A DNA stretch of 64,000 nt from Batillaria attramentaria (lineage: Eukaryota > Mollusca > Gastropoda > Batillariidae), in contig JACVVK020000216.1 of NCBI GenBank assembly GCA_018292915.2, positions 438,001 through 502,000 of the forward strand, in the 5' to 3' direction. This document shows, one piece after another, positions 22,111 through 34,700 of this stretch. Numbering within the stretch: the stretch's first letter is position 1; the number at the start of each line of letters is the position of its first letter. The position numbers and the translations under genes were made by a program. The notes under the pieces were generated by a model. The model had not been told where the DNA came from and did not search any database. It saw only the letters and a program-made list of their open reading frames with translations.

Positions 22111-23901
22111 TGCCAGTTACAAATAAAAGCTGGGGCTGTGTCTTTGGTTCTATTGACACCTTTGTGTGAATTTCTAGTTCTTGCGTATTGTGTTTGTGGG
22201 GAAGGAAATTATACTTCATTTGGTTGATTTTTATCTTGTTTTAGGATTGTAATTCATAGCTCCCGCATTGCGAGCAGCCACACGCTTGTTGGAATGTTCT
22301 AGAGTTGTGTAGAGACGTTCGGCTCCAAGTTGTTTTCCTTTCACTGAAGATACCAGAATATCCTAGATTTGTACTATGCTGACTGTGAATGGTTCAAGTT
22401 TCACTTTCATCCAGAACTGTAGAATGCATGACGTCATGTTCCGAGACGTCAACACGTCACATATAGTCGTCATTTTTCGAACGCGTCACTTTGGAATGTT
22501 TAGTTTTGTTTACTACTGATTTTCCTGAGTCCGCAGATAAATTGTGTATTAGTGTGTTTTGTTGGAATAGAAAGAACGATTGAAAGGTGAATTTGTTTAT
22601 TATGACTGGAAGAACGGTAATCATTTAGATACGTAACACTATACCTTCAAGATTTTTAAGCAATAGTCGGAGAACTCCATTCTCCACTGTAAGAATACAG
22701 TCATTTAGGAAATAGTCCAAACTGTTAAAAAAAACGTTCTAAGAAAACCAAAAAAAGATGGGCGCATCTACTGGATACTCTACTTTCCACGGATGATTTG
22801 TATCCTCCTTGTTATTCTTCTTCTCCTTCGTTATTTTTCAATTCCTTCTACGTCCTTTTGTTTGGCCTTGCGTATTCATCCGATACATCAATTTCTACTT
22901 CGAACTACTACGTGTATCTGCTACATTATGTGAACTTCATCATGTTGAACCGCAACAACCGACTAATCATTCCTTGTTCTACTTACTGATTCAATTCATG
23001 GACATCGTGCGCCAGAAAATCATCTCCACCTACTGACTTTATGCAAGAATTCAAGAGCATCCTTCTAATTCCACAAGCCGGAAATAATCTACCCGAGTAG
23101 ACAATACTAGCAAAAGTGCAACAAGACCTGAATTTGAGTAGTAGTTAATATTTACCCATTGACCCATTACTTATTGTGTTGTCTCATCGTTTGTCCGTCA
23201 CATGAATGTACGAATGAATAAATTGTAAGAGAATAATATTTTTTTTTGTTCCAAATTAGATAATTGAAACCTTTATATCATGTATCCGAAATATATATGA
23301 ATCTGAAGATGGCAAGATAATCTCTTGTCATGAACTGGTATTAGCGGCCAGTCACACTGACCAAGTTTTGCTGACCACTTTGCTGCATAATGTCTCTGCT
23401 TCAAGATTGGTCATGTTTCATGGATCTGTAACTGACATAATCGCTTGGCTTGTTTTGGCTCATAGAAAATGCAGCATTGTTTGACTTTGAGTATGTTCCT
23501 GCACAATGATGTAATGTCTTTGCTAACTTTTGGTGGCTGAATCTGTATTTCGATTGGAAGATAAGTTTTGTGGGGTGACATGTCCTGCAATTCCTAGAAT
23601 GTTCTTGCATGTGTAGATTTATGTTTCACCTATATAAAAGATGCTGCTATACCTGATCAAGTGAGGGAGGTGATGATGGATTGTGATGATTGTAGAGATT
23701 GATTTAGAGTCAAAGCTTGTAAATAAATTTTCCTTGTTTCAATCAAGAGCGTCGATGTCTTCCTCAACCATCGCATCCTGACAATACCGCCCATAGGATT
23801 CCAATTCCAAAAGAACAGTCACACCTTCCATCATTTGACAGCCAGAAAAACACCTTGTTCAAGTCACATTATACTATCATCTCCCATCTGTAACACATTG
23901 T
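22111..23901. other. Intergenic DNA between ZRANB2 and LRRC42 3' ends
   Basis: No supported gene. It holds a perfect CRE palindrome TGACGTCA at 22429-22436 with further CGTCA words beside it, and a TATATAAAAG...AATAAA stretch at 23623-23725 that is partly repeated at 25757. The latter could be an LTR remnant. Confidence 0.45.
23623..23712 (+). repeat. LTR-like repeat block, copy 1
   Basis: About 90 bp beginning ATGTTTCACCTATATAAAAG and containing GATGGATTGTGATGATTG. It recurs at 25757-25845 with roughly nine in ten bases alike. The TATA-like box followed by an AATAAA at about 23720 suggests an LTR promoter and R region. Ends were not resolved, so the class is uncertain. Confidence 0.45.
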
Positions 23902-26900
23902 TTAGTGTCCAGTGTACCCATACTGGCTGAGCAACAAGGTGTCTTCATCACACAGCATCTGCTGTTTACCACTGGCCTGCACTTCCTTCACGTTCTGCTG
24001 TACAGCATCACCAGTCTGTAAGATTGATCTGCTAAACAACCTGGACACTTTCTGAAATTTAGCTGGTGGAGGTTCTGTGTTGTCAAGATGAATGCACTGT
24101 CTGCACTTTTCTGACACCAAGGATACTTGAGTATTCACTGTCCGGTTTGATGTAGCTGCTTTGAAGTCTTGTGACACAGTGGCCTGCTGTGAAAAGTTTG
24201 CTGGCAGGGTTGAAAGAGATGGTCCTGCAAAGGCGATGATCATGATGTAATTGTAAATGTAATGATCACTCGCGTAGATGGTAGCTTTTACTAAGTTTTA
24301 GGAGTGCCACCTCTAAAGGGCGGCATCCTGTCTAACTAAGGGCTCTTGCACACTGGCGTCACGCGACATTGTCACGCCACACGTGCAGCAAATTTTGTCG
24401 CGCATCTACGTATGCAACCCCTTGAAGCGCGAAGCGACAGACGTAGCACGATTGAAAAATTCTGTCGCGCGAGGATAGGAACTGTTCTATTCAGCGCGCT
24501 CAACGCGCGCGTGTAGCGTGGTTTCAGCCAATCAGAAGAGCCAGCCAGCAAGGGCCAGCACTCGCCATCCTCTTCTCTTCCAAGATGGCGGAATTGCGCG
24601 AAGACGAAATGTTTCGCCTCATCGACCTGTATCGTGAACAGGAAAACCTCTACAATTTTCAGCTCGATTCATATCACAATCGACGGGTATGCCGTTTTGT
24701 TGTGTCACTCTCCGCTGACTGACACTACGGTCAAATACATAAATGGAGTAAATAAAACTAGACACAACTGAACCGCCGGCTTGTCACTGATCTCTCATCG
24801 TCTACGATATCATTCTACAGCAAAGCCGGGTTTGTTGTAGCTAAATTCTATCAAGTTATCGTGGCCTCGATCACCAGTCTGTATTCAGACTGCGAAAAAG
24901 CAGCCTGCAGTTTATGGTACGTTTCAGATCCCTAATTTCGTATTTCATCGCACACTCAGAAGCACTGACTCGTGGCGAGATCTCCGAAGCAGCACGCGCG
25001 CGTTACTCCACGTGTGAGAGCCCGTGCGTGCAGCACGCAAAGCGCGACACGCATACGTGCGTGCGATGTAGCACCGACGCTTGTGTGCACCGGCCCTAAG
25101 GTAGCCACTCAAAAGTACTGCTGTATAGTTAAGAAGGTTTTACTGTACTACTACGGTAAGATTCCTGATAAATGCACAAAATGTACGACTGTTTCCTACT
25201 TGAATTGAGAGTAACAAAAGTAAAATCACTAGCGATTATTTAAAAAACTGATCAGCTTTAAAGTTTCTTGTCCGATTTTATATTTTACTGCCAACAGCAA
25301 ACTGAAACAATTTCAACTCAAACTGACCACATGAGTCTGTGACTTCCATCCCCAAGGATGCCAGCCCTTCCGTGAAGTTACAGCTAACAAGTGCCAGGGT
25401 ACTAGAGCGTCTGCGTTTCCCAGCAGTTTTAGGTGCATTATTGGAAATGTCAGCAAGCAGAGGTCGGGTCTTCCCATCTGAAATATAAATACCGGTTGAA
25501 GCGTCTCTTGTATAGTGTGCCTTTCCACACAATTCATTGCACCTCTAAAGTAGCCATGAACATAGACAGTGCTACTAGTACTACAAGTATTAGTAGAAGG
25601 GACTGGTGGAGTAGTGATTAGGACTCCCACCATCAATACAAGAGGCTGAGCATTCAAGCATGCTTGTGGCAGTGGATTATTCACTTGTAGTATGTGGAAC
25701 CACGCATTTGGGGCATTTGCCAGGCTTGAGGTTACAACACCAACATCAGAAGAAATGTTTCACCTATATAAAAGCTGCTGCTGTATCTGAGCAAGAGAGT
25801 GAGTTGATGATGGATTGTGATGATTGTAGAGATTGATTTAGATATACCCCCCCCCCCCCACCCCATAACTGCAGAACAGAAAACAGCATAGAAAAAAACC
25901 AACAAAAAAAAACACACACAAAAAAACATGCCTAAACTTAAGGGTGCATGCACATGCTCAGCTCACGGTGCTTTCAGCCAAGCCACTAACTAAACTAAAG
26001 TCTCTCTCATATATCAGTTGTTTTTAAAGTAGTTTCTGGACACAAAGAACGCAAACTCACAGAACCGTTTGGTGCCTGCTGAGCTTGCGTGCTGGTCTTG
26101 CCTGCTGGAGTGTGGGTGACGTCCTTGTTCAGTCTCTTGAATCCAGCGCTGCACTGTTTCAGCTGCCCAGCCCATTGTTTTCATGTCCAGCAGGTCACGC
26201 AATTCAGGAAACTGTAGCTGCGGCCAGAGGGACATTGCAGTGGAAAATTCTTGTGCTGCTTGCTGGGTTGTGGAAACAAATGAGAAATTAGATCCAAGTG
26301 AAACAATCTGAACACCTAATCGACTAAGCATGTAGAATCCATCACACAAGTCTGTATATCGTGAGATTATGTATTCACTTTTACAGGTATAAAAGGAAAA
26401 AATATAATTCTTCTTCTTCAGCGTTCAACAGCTATAATCGCATCCCGGAAAAAATATAATAAAATGTATGTTTACTCTTAGTCTAATTTCCTACAGCTCT
26501 TGCAAAATGGGAAGTTAAATAGCACAGCTGACTACGTCGATCATGACTCAACAATGGCTTGCAGGTTAATGAACACTCCAAAACCAGCTCTGTATCATAC
26601 TATCAAGCCCAATAGTTCAACCAAAGTCTAAACTGTTACAAAATAAATGCGATACAAGAAGTACCTAAGTTAAAGCACACATGCCATAAGCTTTACCTCA
26701 CATTGCTTGATTCTTGTGGAAGTCACATCAAGAAAGAGAAGACGGCGAAAAACACGAAGGTACTTCAAACTTGCTCCTGATATTTTGGGGTTTTCTGAAA
26801 GTTAAAAAATTATATTTCTACCAGCCACACAACTACAACTAGTACAAATATTTTAGCACGCATACACACTACTGTGTGAGTGCACATACATGTATACATG

Positions 26901-29047
26901 TACTTCTTGTATGTGACAGACCTGATGCACACTTAATTTGAAGTAAGACTGACAGTCTCGAAAACAATCCCTCCCTGAATATATTTTCTGGCATCTTTAC
27001 AGTTTTTAAGCACAATAAACTGTAACACCAGATACATGTCACAGTAACAGATTCTGACCCCCCCCCCCCCCCCCAAAAAAAAAGAAAGAAGTCAGATGTT
27101 GGCTAGCTAGCCACTTACCTGATAAATCCAAACACTGCAACGACAGAGGTCCCTCTTTCTTCACTCGTATTGGTGCTGTCATCTTTCTGATACCATCATC
27201 TGACAAAGCATTATCATGGAGAGCCAGGACTTGCAGACTGGAGATACAGAAAATCAATGGCATACTGATAGGGAGGAAGCAAAATGACTGATGACAGTAT
27301 AATAACAGATAATTTAAATTCAAGGATCAGTATTGCTAGTACTGTTACCATAAATACTGTTTGGTTCTGAGCAGTGCCCCACTCATTTGCTAGTCATCCT
27401 CTTTGGACTAGGCAAATTAAACTTAAAGTTGAGGTTGCCCGCATCCACTCTAGGCAGTCCTTAGAACTGTAACAGGGCTTCATATATATATATATATATA
27501 TATCCACACTGAACATCAGTCATAGACCGATTCATTTGTGAAATGTCTGATTACTTAAAACAAATTTACACAAGCGGACATGTCATACATATATATATAT
27601 GAGATGTGTGCTTTGTATGCCATTGGACAAGTCCGCCTTGCCCTATATTGGCTACAAGCCACAATGGGGGGGGGGGGGGGAACTACCATCCTACCGCTGA
27701 AACGTCTAACAGATCTAAGGGTATCTCACCATTCATAGGGCCCCCATTCCCCTCCTACCGGCATACAAAGCTCCTAGATCTAGGGAGCGCTCTCAGCTTT
27801 ACTCACATCCCCTACTTTCAACTACTTTCAAATTGACCTGATTGAGCGCATGTTTTCGGCTTTAGCGACGCCTTTGTTCCTATTCTATATATATATATAT
27901 GTATATTCTGCACGAAGGTGGACAGGGACAAACGTTATTTACTTCTAGTCAGCCAGGACATATATGTCCTGTTACAGTTCCCACGGATAAATGAAACCCT
28001 GCTGTACAAGCACACATTGTCCATGACCATGGAGTCTGTTATCCTGTGCAAACTGTAATACAGAGCTGCTTCATACTGTACGGCATCAAACAGCATCCTG
28101 CCTTTCCTACTGGGCTTTGACTGTCTGCCAGCACGGGCTGGCATTTCCGTTTCACTGATCAGCAGGGCACAATGTGTACCTTATATAGTTAAAGGGGACG
28201 AAGCCCAGAAAATTGAAATCCACCTCCGTCGTGAGTAACTTGCACTCTGTGCCCTTCAGCTAAAAGCATGTGCTGGTTTGGCTTAGTCTGATATCAGTAA
28301 TATCATGCAATACCCAACATGAAACAGCTCTCATTACTGCACCATGACCTTCCTGTCTCTCGAAGTCAATGCCCCCTCCTTCCTCCTTCCATGCCAAACT
28401 ATCTATGCCCATCAGTACTATTGGTAGTAAAGCTTAATGTCACCAAAATTTTAATTTCTGGGTGTCACCCTAAACAGAGATCTCAAAGTCTACAGACAGC
28501 TTGAGTATGTATAATTATAATATTTATATACCTGGGAAGTCTTGAAATGTGGAACAAAAGTTCATGATCATCTCCAAGCCCACAGCACGACACATTCAAG
28601 CTCTTCAAATGTCTGAACGTCTGTAGGTGTTGAAAAGCGTTGGCTAGGGCCAGATGCTGCCCCTCAAACGACACAGAGCCGAGGACAGAACCATGGTAAA
28701 CAGATGTAAAGAGAGACAGTGCCTGCAACGACCCACAAGCATTATCTACGACACTAAATTTTCCTTTACGCTCTGCGGTTTTGAAAATCTTTTCACTGAG
28801 AATGTCTGGAAACCCTTCGAAGGATTCTACCAGATGAATATTGCTGGCGATAAATGATATGCAGCTGTCAAACAGTGTCAACATTGCGGGACCCAAAGTT
28901 CCATCGCTCTTGGCGCCGTTCGAAGTTCCCGGTTGGCAAGCGATCGTGCGTGCGAAAAGTTCGTGACACATGAAGTTATGTCCACCTCGAATTGAATCAA
29001 AGACCTTGATCTTTGATTGAATGCTTGTTAGAAGCGCAGGACTCGAT
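23902..29047 (-). CDS. LRRC42: Leucine-rich repeat-containing protein 42 (N terminus unresolved)
   Basis: An intracellular LRR protein; its molecular role is poorly known. Minus-strand exons are 28532-about 29047, 27119-27237, 26702-26794, 26061-26351, 25328-25477 and 23902-24224 (TAA), in frame through all junctions. Family signatures are CCGLGDDHELL, HDNALSDDGIRKMTAPIRV, NPKISGASLKYL and the variable basic C-terminal region (KTAGKRRRSS). They match human LRRC42 order, including SCCKLGDEHELL and GVRKMTAPVRV. The first exon frame has no ATG before an upstream stop (TGA at about 29095), so about 35 N-terminal residues must come from an unidentified 5' exon; the acceptor at 29047/29048 is a guess. 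Some 320 residues are covered, against 428 in human. Its last intron holds a Harbinger-like element. Confidence 0.9.
24340..25096 (+). mobile_element. PIF/Harbinger-like element with MADF-like ORF
   Basis: 757 bp flanked by TAA on both sides (24337-24339 and 25097-25099), the usual 3-bp Harbinger target. The terminal inverted repeats are GGGCTCTTGCACACTGGCGTC-like on the left (first 20 bases readable as GGGCTCTTGCACACTGGCGT) and, inverted, GGGCCGGTGCACACAAGCGT on the right. Inside, at 24585, an ATG in an AAGATGGCGG context opens MAELREDEMFRLIDLYREQ, resembling the start of the MADF/Myb-type protein that Harbinger elements encode. No transposase frame is left, so the element is non-autonomous. 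Confidence 0.75.
24585..24686 (+). pseudogene. MADF/Myb-like exon of the Harbinger element
   Basis: A short frame starts MAELREDEMFRLIDLYREQ and continues through ENLYNFQLDSYHNRR to a possible donor (CGACGG/GTATGC). The pattern of Leu-Ile-x-x-Tyr...Leu-Tyr...Tyr-x-Asn-Arg fits the first helices of MADF domains. No continuation exon was found. Function as a gene is unlikely. Confidence 0.55.
25757..25845 (+). repeat. LTR-like repeat block, copy 2
   Basis: Second copy of the 90-bp TATA-containing block found at 23623-23712. It lies in the LRRC42 intron between its fourth and fifth recognised exons and ends in a C-run. Confidence 0.45.
27473..28001. mobile_element. MITE family M1, copy 3 (interrupted)
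   Basis: It begins CAGGGCTTCATATATA and ends with the inverse of CAGGGTTTCATTTATCCGTG. The usual interior (CAGTCATAGACCGATTCATT) is present, but about 330 bp of extra DNA with a G-run sits between two (AT)n stretches at about 27585 and 27885. Lies in the first recognised LRRC42 intron. Confidence 0.65.
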
Positions 29048-29398
29048 CTGTGATATGTGATTAAAGTCGCACTTTTAAAATACAAACGGGCTACTCAGTT
29101 TGAAGACATCCGATCTGCTAACATCTTCTACGGCGTGACTCAGGCCATTGAAGCGGTTCACTGAGTTCTAGACACGAGCTGCCTGATGTAAATTTTGTTT
29201 AAAAGGAGGTCACACTGAATAACTTTACACGTTATGGTATTTTGTTGGCAAAAATAAGACAATCAAGTCGTAATACTTTCAATAAAGCCCAGCGTAGATG
29301 CGAATTTCAAAGGAATGTATTTAATTCTGAAAACCGAAATTTCATTGTGCACTAAACTTTACCCACCTAGCCACATCACATGACAGAAATTGGACAAA
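29048..29398. promoter_or_regulatory. Head-to-head promoter region, LRRC42/GPLD1
   Basis: The first recognised LRRC42 exon and the GPLD1 start codon are only about 350 bp apart on opposite strands. Both promoters, or a shared one, and probably the missing LRRC42 5' exon must lie in or next to this interval. No TATA box stands out. Confidence 0.5.
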
Positions 29399-31145
29399 AT
29401 GGTGGCATGCGTGACTGTGGTTCTCTTCCTGGTCGCACTGTTTCATGTCACCAAAACTTGTGGACCAGCTACACATATCGAAATTAGTGAGTTTCAGTCA
29501 GCGATGTATTAAATCTGAGGAGTAATTTAATCCTGTCTTGCACATATTGTTTCGTTGTTTGTTTGTCTAATGTCTGTCAGAGATCGTGGATAACCCCCAC
29601 CAGAGACATAAAATTTTATATATCTCTGGATAAACGAAATCCTCTTTGAGGAAGTGTTTCCAGACTGACAGGTTTTAACGTGTTCGAAAATATGAGAGAA
29701 TTTATCTGTGTTGCAGGTTACCGTGCTCAGGATCAGTTTGAGCCGTTTCAGACCAACACGGATTATGACAAAGTGAGTGAATACCAGACGTAGTACTGCT
29801 GGGTAGGGTAGTACAGTCAAACCTGTGTAAGGCGGTCACCCAAGGGACCGGGCCAAACTGACCGCCTTAGACAGGTGGCCGGGTTATCCAGGAAGGCAAG
29901 TCAACAGCTAGCATGTCACCCAATGAATACTCTAGCGGCGCACATGTTACGAGCTGACAACAGGGCTCGCCTAAAGCTTTCTCTCTCTCTCTCGGACGAC
30001 GGACTTGCATTCAAACGGAGACAGACTCAAGTGATGCTTTTCATTTTTATTCAGCAAAGTCGGTCCGGTTCAGTTTCAGTTTCATCTGGCATTGACAAAG
30101 ATGCTAAACACACACATACACTCAGTCTGACACTTAAAACGTGCACGCACGCACGCACACCGGGCACACAGTGTTCTTTCGGCAAGAGAATCAGTTGATC
30201 AAAAAGCGGGTCACTGTCACTGTCCCAAACTGAATAAAATTCTTACTCTTGCGACTTTGGAGCCGAAACGCTGAAATAATCCCCCAGTTTCTTCTGGCGC
30301 ATGTTCTTCGCATTTATTGATGACAGTTTATCAGAGCAGCCCATAACAAAGTTCAACATGGCTGTGGACCCGGCGTGAAGGGCGACGCAGTAGAAACGAC
30401 AAACAGGGTGACAACACCTTCACGCATTCGTAATGTACAGTACAGTAATGAGGCGTATTTGGGGTCTTTTTATTTTTATTTTTTTTATTGCACACCGTTT
30501 GATTTCAAACAAACAGATCAGCAGGTGATCAACTGACAATGCAACAAAGCAACAAGAAGCTTCCTGCTGACAGCGGATTCACGCACATTAACACGTCGTT
30601 GTCTCAATCGGAAGCAGTAGAAACGACAAACAGGGTGACAACACCTTCACGTATTCGTACACCTTGGAAGTTGACCGGTTTACAAACACAAAGCTGACCG
30701 CTTCCTACAGCCCTCGTATTGATTGCAAAGCAATCAAAAGGACGCCGCTAACAGCCACCCCCTCGCCCCCACCAATCCCCCGGCTATTCACTCGGAGGGG
30801 GAGGCACGTGTCAGTGAACCGCGGCGTGGCTAATCCTGTCACGCGTGGCTTGTCAAGCAGTTAGGCAGTCTGTCTTGTCAGTTGAGAACACAGCAGGGGC
30901 CCGACGGCGGTCACTACACAACAAAGTGGCTGCCTTGTACAGTGTGAAAGATCGTTTGGGACTGCCAAAATAGGTGGCACGACCGCGTTAGACAGTGACC
31001 TGCTTATACAGTGCATATATAGAGGGAAAACGCTCGGGGATCCTCTGGGGTGACCGAGTTAGACAGTGGCACGGCTTATACAGGTGACCGCCATGGCAGG
31101 TTCGACTGTATAGTATATATATATATATATATATGTAAGGTAGCA

Positions 31146-31200
<55 letters not shown>

Positions 31201-31671
31201 CTTGTTTGCTTGCTTGCCTGCCTGCCTGCCTGTTTGTGTGAATATCTGGGTGTGTGTGTGTGTGAGCCAGTACACATGTGTATGTAAACTCAGTAGTGCT
31301 TGTGTGGGTGAGTGATAGCTCAGTGTGCAACAGACCATAAACAACAGTTACTGGTTGACCAATCAGAGTAAGATGTAGTTGAAATTGTAGTCAGAATTCT
31401 CAAGCTAGCCACATTTGCTTGAGAACTTGACTGAATGATGTTGCTCACATCTTTCACTCCAGGTATGTGTATGCTGAGTTTTATATAGGCAGTGATAGAC
31501 TAGTTGTATTTGAAGATTTCAGTAATACCTGTGATAGTCTGATTTTCCTTCTATGCACATGTAGTTCCTTCTTCTGTCTATCTTTCTAAGCACTGAGCCC
31601 TGTGATAGTGTTTATAATGTTTTCAGTCACATAGGTCAGCGGGTTCTATGTTTAGTCTGGAATTAGGGTTG

Positions 31672-31709
<38 letters not shown>

Positions 31710-34700
31710 GTCTCTCTCTCTCTCTGTCTCTCTCTCTCTTTTCTTCTTCTTCTTCTTCTTCAGTTGCTCTTCTTCTCAAGTCAGTTCCTGTATATACACT
31801 TGTGAATATCATGTATAGTCTTTATGTAAATACGTTGTAAGCACCTGCACTTATTGCAGCTGTCATTTGTGAGTATAGCAGTTGGCTAAACTGTTACGTG
31901 TAGTATGAAGACATTTGCTTGAGAACTTGACTGAATGATGTTGCTCACATCTTTCACTCCAGTCTGTTCACTTCAGGAATAAAGAGCTGCTGTATTATAC
32001 ACTTCAACCTGGTGTTGCCTGTGATCATTCCCCTCACCCGAGGTCATACGCACCCTGCGTACATCACGCAACCCCCCCATCAACTTTACATATATATGGT
32101 TGATCAGTGACGATTAGGCTGGCATGGCCTGTGCGCTGGTCCGTTTGAAATGCAGGTGTGATCACGTAAAAATGTTGCTGCTGGTTCTAAAAATGCTGGT
32201 CTTTCAGACTTCTAACCAGGCCTACACTCCTAAAACTTGTCTTATAAATGTACATGCTGATCTTTTGATCAAGCAAAAAAAAAAAAAAAAAACACCCAAC
32301 TAATTCTTAACCACTGAAGGGTGTCTCTTGCCAGACTAAATCTAATCTTATCTATTTTGAAAAGCATCAAGTGATGGTGCCTGCACAGTGAAAGCGGGTA
32401 ATGAATTCCATTGATCCACAACTCTGTGGGACAGGCAATGCTAGCATTGATCAAGATGTTGCACCTTATCTTTTTCTGTTTATTGTCATGGACCCTGGCA
32501 TATATGCATTTTTACATTGGTCTTTTTTACAGTTGTTGCTGAAACATCAAGATGCTTTGGAAGCTGGCAGTCCTTACCCTGATGCTTACTATCCAAGTAT
32601 CTGTGCTGGTGGTCAGTATGTTTTGCCAGTCTGTGTGTGTGTGTGTGAGTGTGTGTGAGAGAGAGAGAGAGAGAGAGTGGGGATGGTATTCTTCAAAACT
32701 GATTACACTGTACCTACTGTTTCACACAGCTTAAATTCCAATTCAGATTAAAAAATACTTTATTGTCCATGAAATAAAATGAAAATTGTCTTTGGACTCA
32801 CAGCTCAAAACAAAATCAGAGTGAAAAATTAAGATTCTGCGTCAGTAAAACAACATGAAATTGGTTTGGATGTGTATAAATAACTGAACAAAATCACAGC
32901 AAATCCATCTCACATTGTCACAGTCCAAACACATTTACAACATAATAATAATAATATATGTCACCTGGGATGGGTGTGAAGAAGAGGGGAGTGGGGTACC
33001 CAGTGTACAGGTGTACGTAGTTGTACGCACAAATTTGAGAACAGCGTGTCACAGGGGACGCATGTTTTTGGTCTCTCATAATGCGCCATTTGGTAAGCGT
33101 GCAGGTTCCTCGCCATGACGATTCACCATGGCCGATACTCTACAATTCACATACATGTCTCCTGCTTGAATGCTTTCATAACCAACAACAACAAATGAGT
33201 TTGACTTTCACTTAGCTTCAGACTTTTTATACCAGAAGACAATGGACCCTCAAAATTTACAAAAGGACCTTTACAAATATGGAGAGAGGTTCCCAAGAAC
33301 CCTTGTATTTTCGAATGATAGGAAACACTGGGTACCAAAGCAGCATGTTTTTAAGAATGAAATTTCTCTTCTCCTTCATGAAAACTATCATCTGCTGTTT
33401 TACACAGTTGTCCACACAAGCTTCAGTTTGCTACAGTGTAATTTTTCCTCATGCATTGCAGGAAAGTATCATGACATCGCAGAGGACACCCACTGGACCC
33501 CTTTCATGAATGCTACCATCAACTACATTCGCAAGAACTATCCACCACCTTGGGATGAGGTAAAACTATTCATGAAATGTTTGTGTTTCTGGCACCCAAT
33601 TTTTTATAAATATGTTTTGCTTTGGTTTTTTCTTCTTCTTCTTCTTTACAAATTCCACTCCAGAGCAGTGACCTTTGTTCAAACTGAATGCAGATCAAGT
33701 CAGTAGAGGATGATTTTGTGTGTGAAATCCTGTTACTGGATTTCATCTGTAGCTCCCCCCACCGCCGCTCCCCCTCTTCCCACGCCCACACCTCCCCCTC
33801 TCATCCCTGTCCTCTTCCATTTATGACTGCACACTGGAGTGTCCTAGCTGTTACCCAAATGTTGATGTGACCTTTGCAATAGTATTGTTTGGTTTATTTT
33901 TGTAGTCATACTTTTCTCTGTTTACACAATTTAGGGGCAGACATGCACTTCTTGATTGTGTCCACAGGCAACAGAAAAGCTGGTGGTGTTTCTGCTTGGT
34001 GTTGTCTCCCATCAAGTGGCAGATGTGTCCTGGCATGGGCTCGGCATTGACCAAGGCTTTCTTGATGCTATGGGTGGTGTAAGTCATCTGTGCAGTAGCT
34101 TCATTTATTCTGTTATCTTGGATTTGGTAGGTGCTTAGACTCCTTTTTCCAGATTACATCAGAGATATTGAGCTGTGATGATCTTGTTCTGGGTAGTTCT
34201 TTGTGGTCAGGGAGAACCAAAAGTGTAAGGACACCAGCAGCCATTGAGGGTACCAACCATTTGAAAACTGGCAGCCCGAATATTTTTCTGACAGCCCAAA
34301 CATTTATGTCACAAAGTGTGTGTGTGTGTGTGTGTGTGTGAGTGTTACTGGGACATGTGCAGGACTTTGCTACTGCTTTGCTATGTGCTATTGGAGAAAC
34401 AAAGCAAACAATGTAGAAACGGTTTGCGCTAGGCTTTACACGATGAATGCCGATTTTGGTAAACTGGAATTCTGTTGATGCTGTCTTTGAAATTCATTCG
34501 CCAACTGGGCAACGAGAAATATATTATAAGATGGTTCACCGGACTTGAAATCTTCTCACATTTGCTGACCGGCAAGTGCTTTTAGTCCTCTGTGGTCGAG
34601 ACTGTGCAGCATTAAAGTATGGTCACCAGCCTCAGTTTTTTTGTTTGTTTGTTAGTTTGTTGCTTATCAAAACTCACAAATAAGTCAGAGTTTGCCTTTG

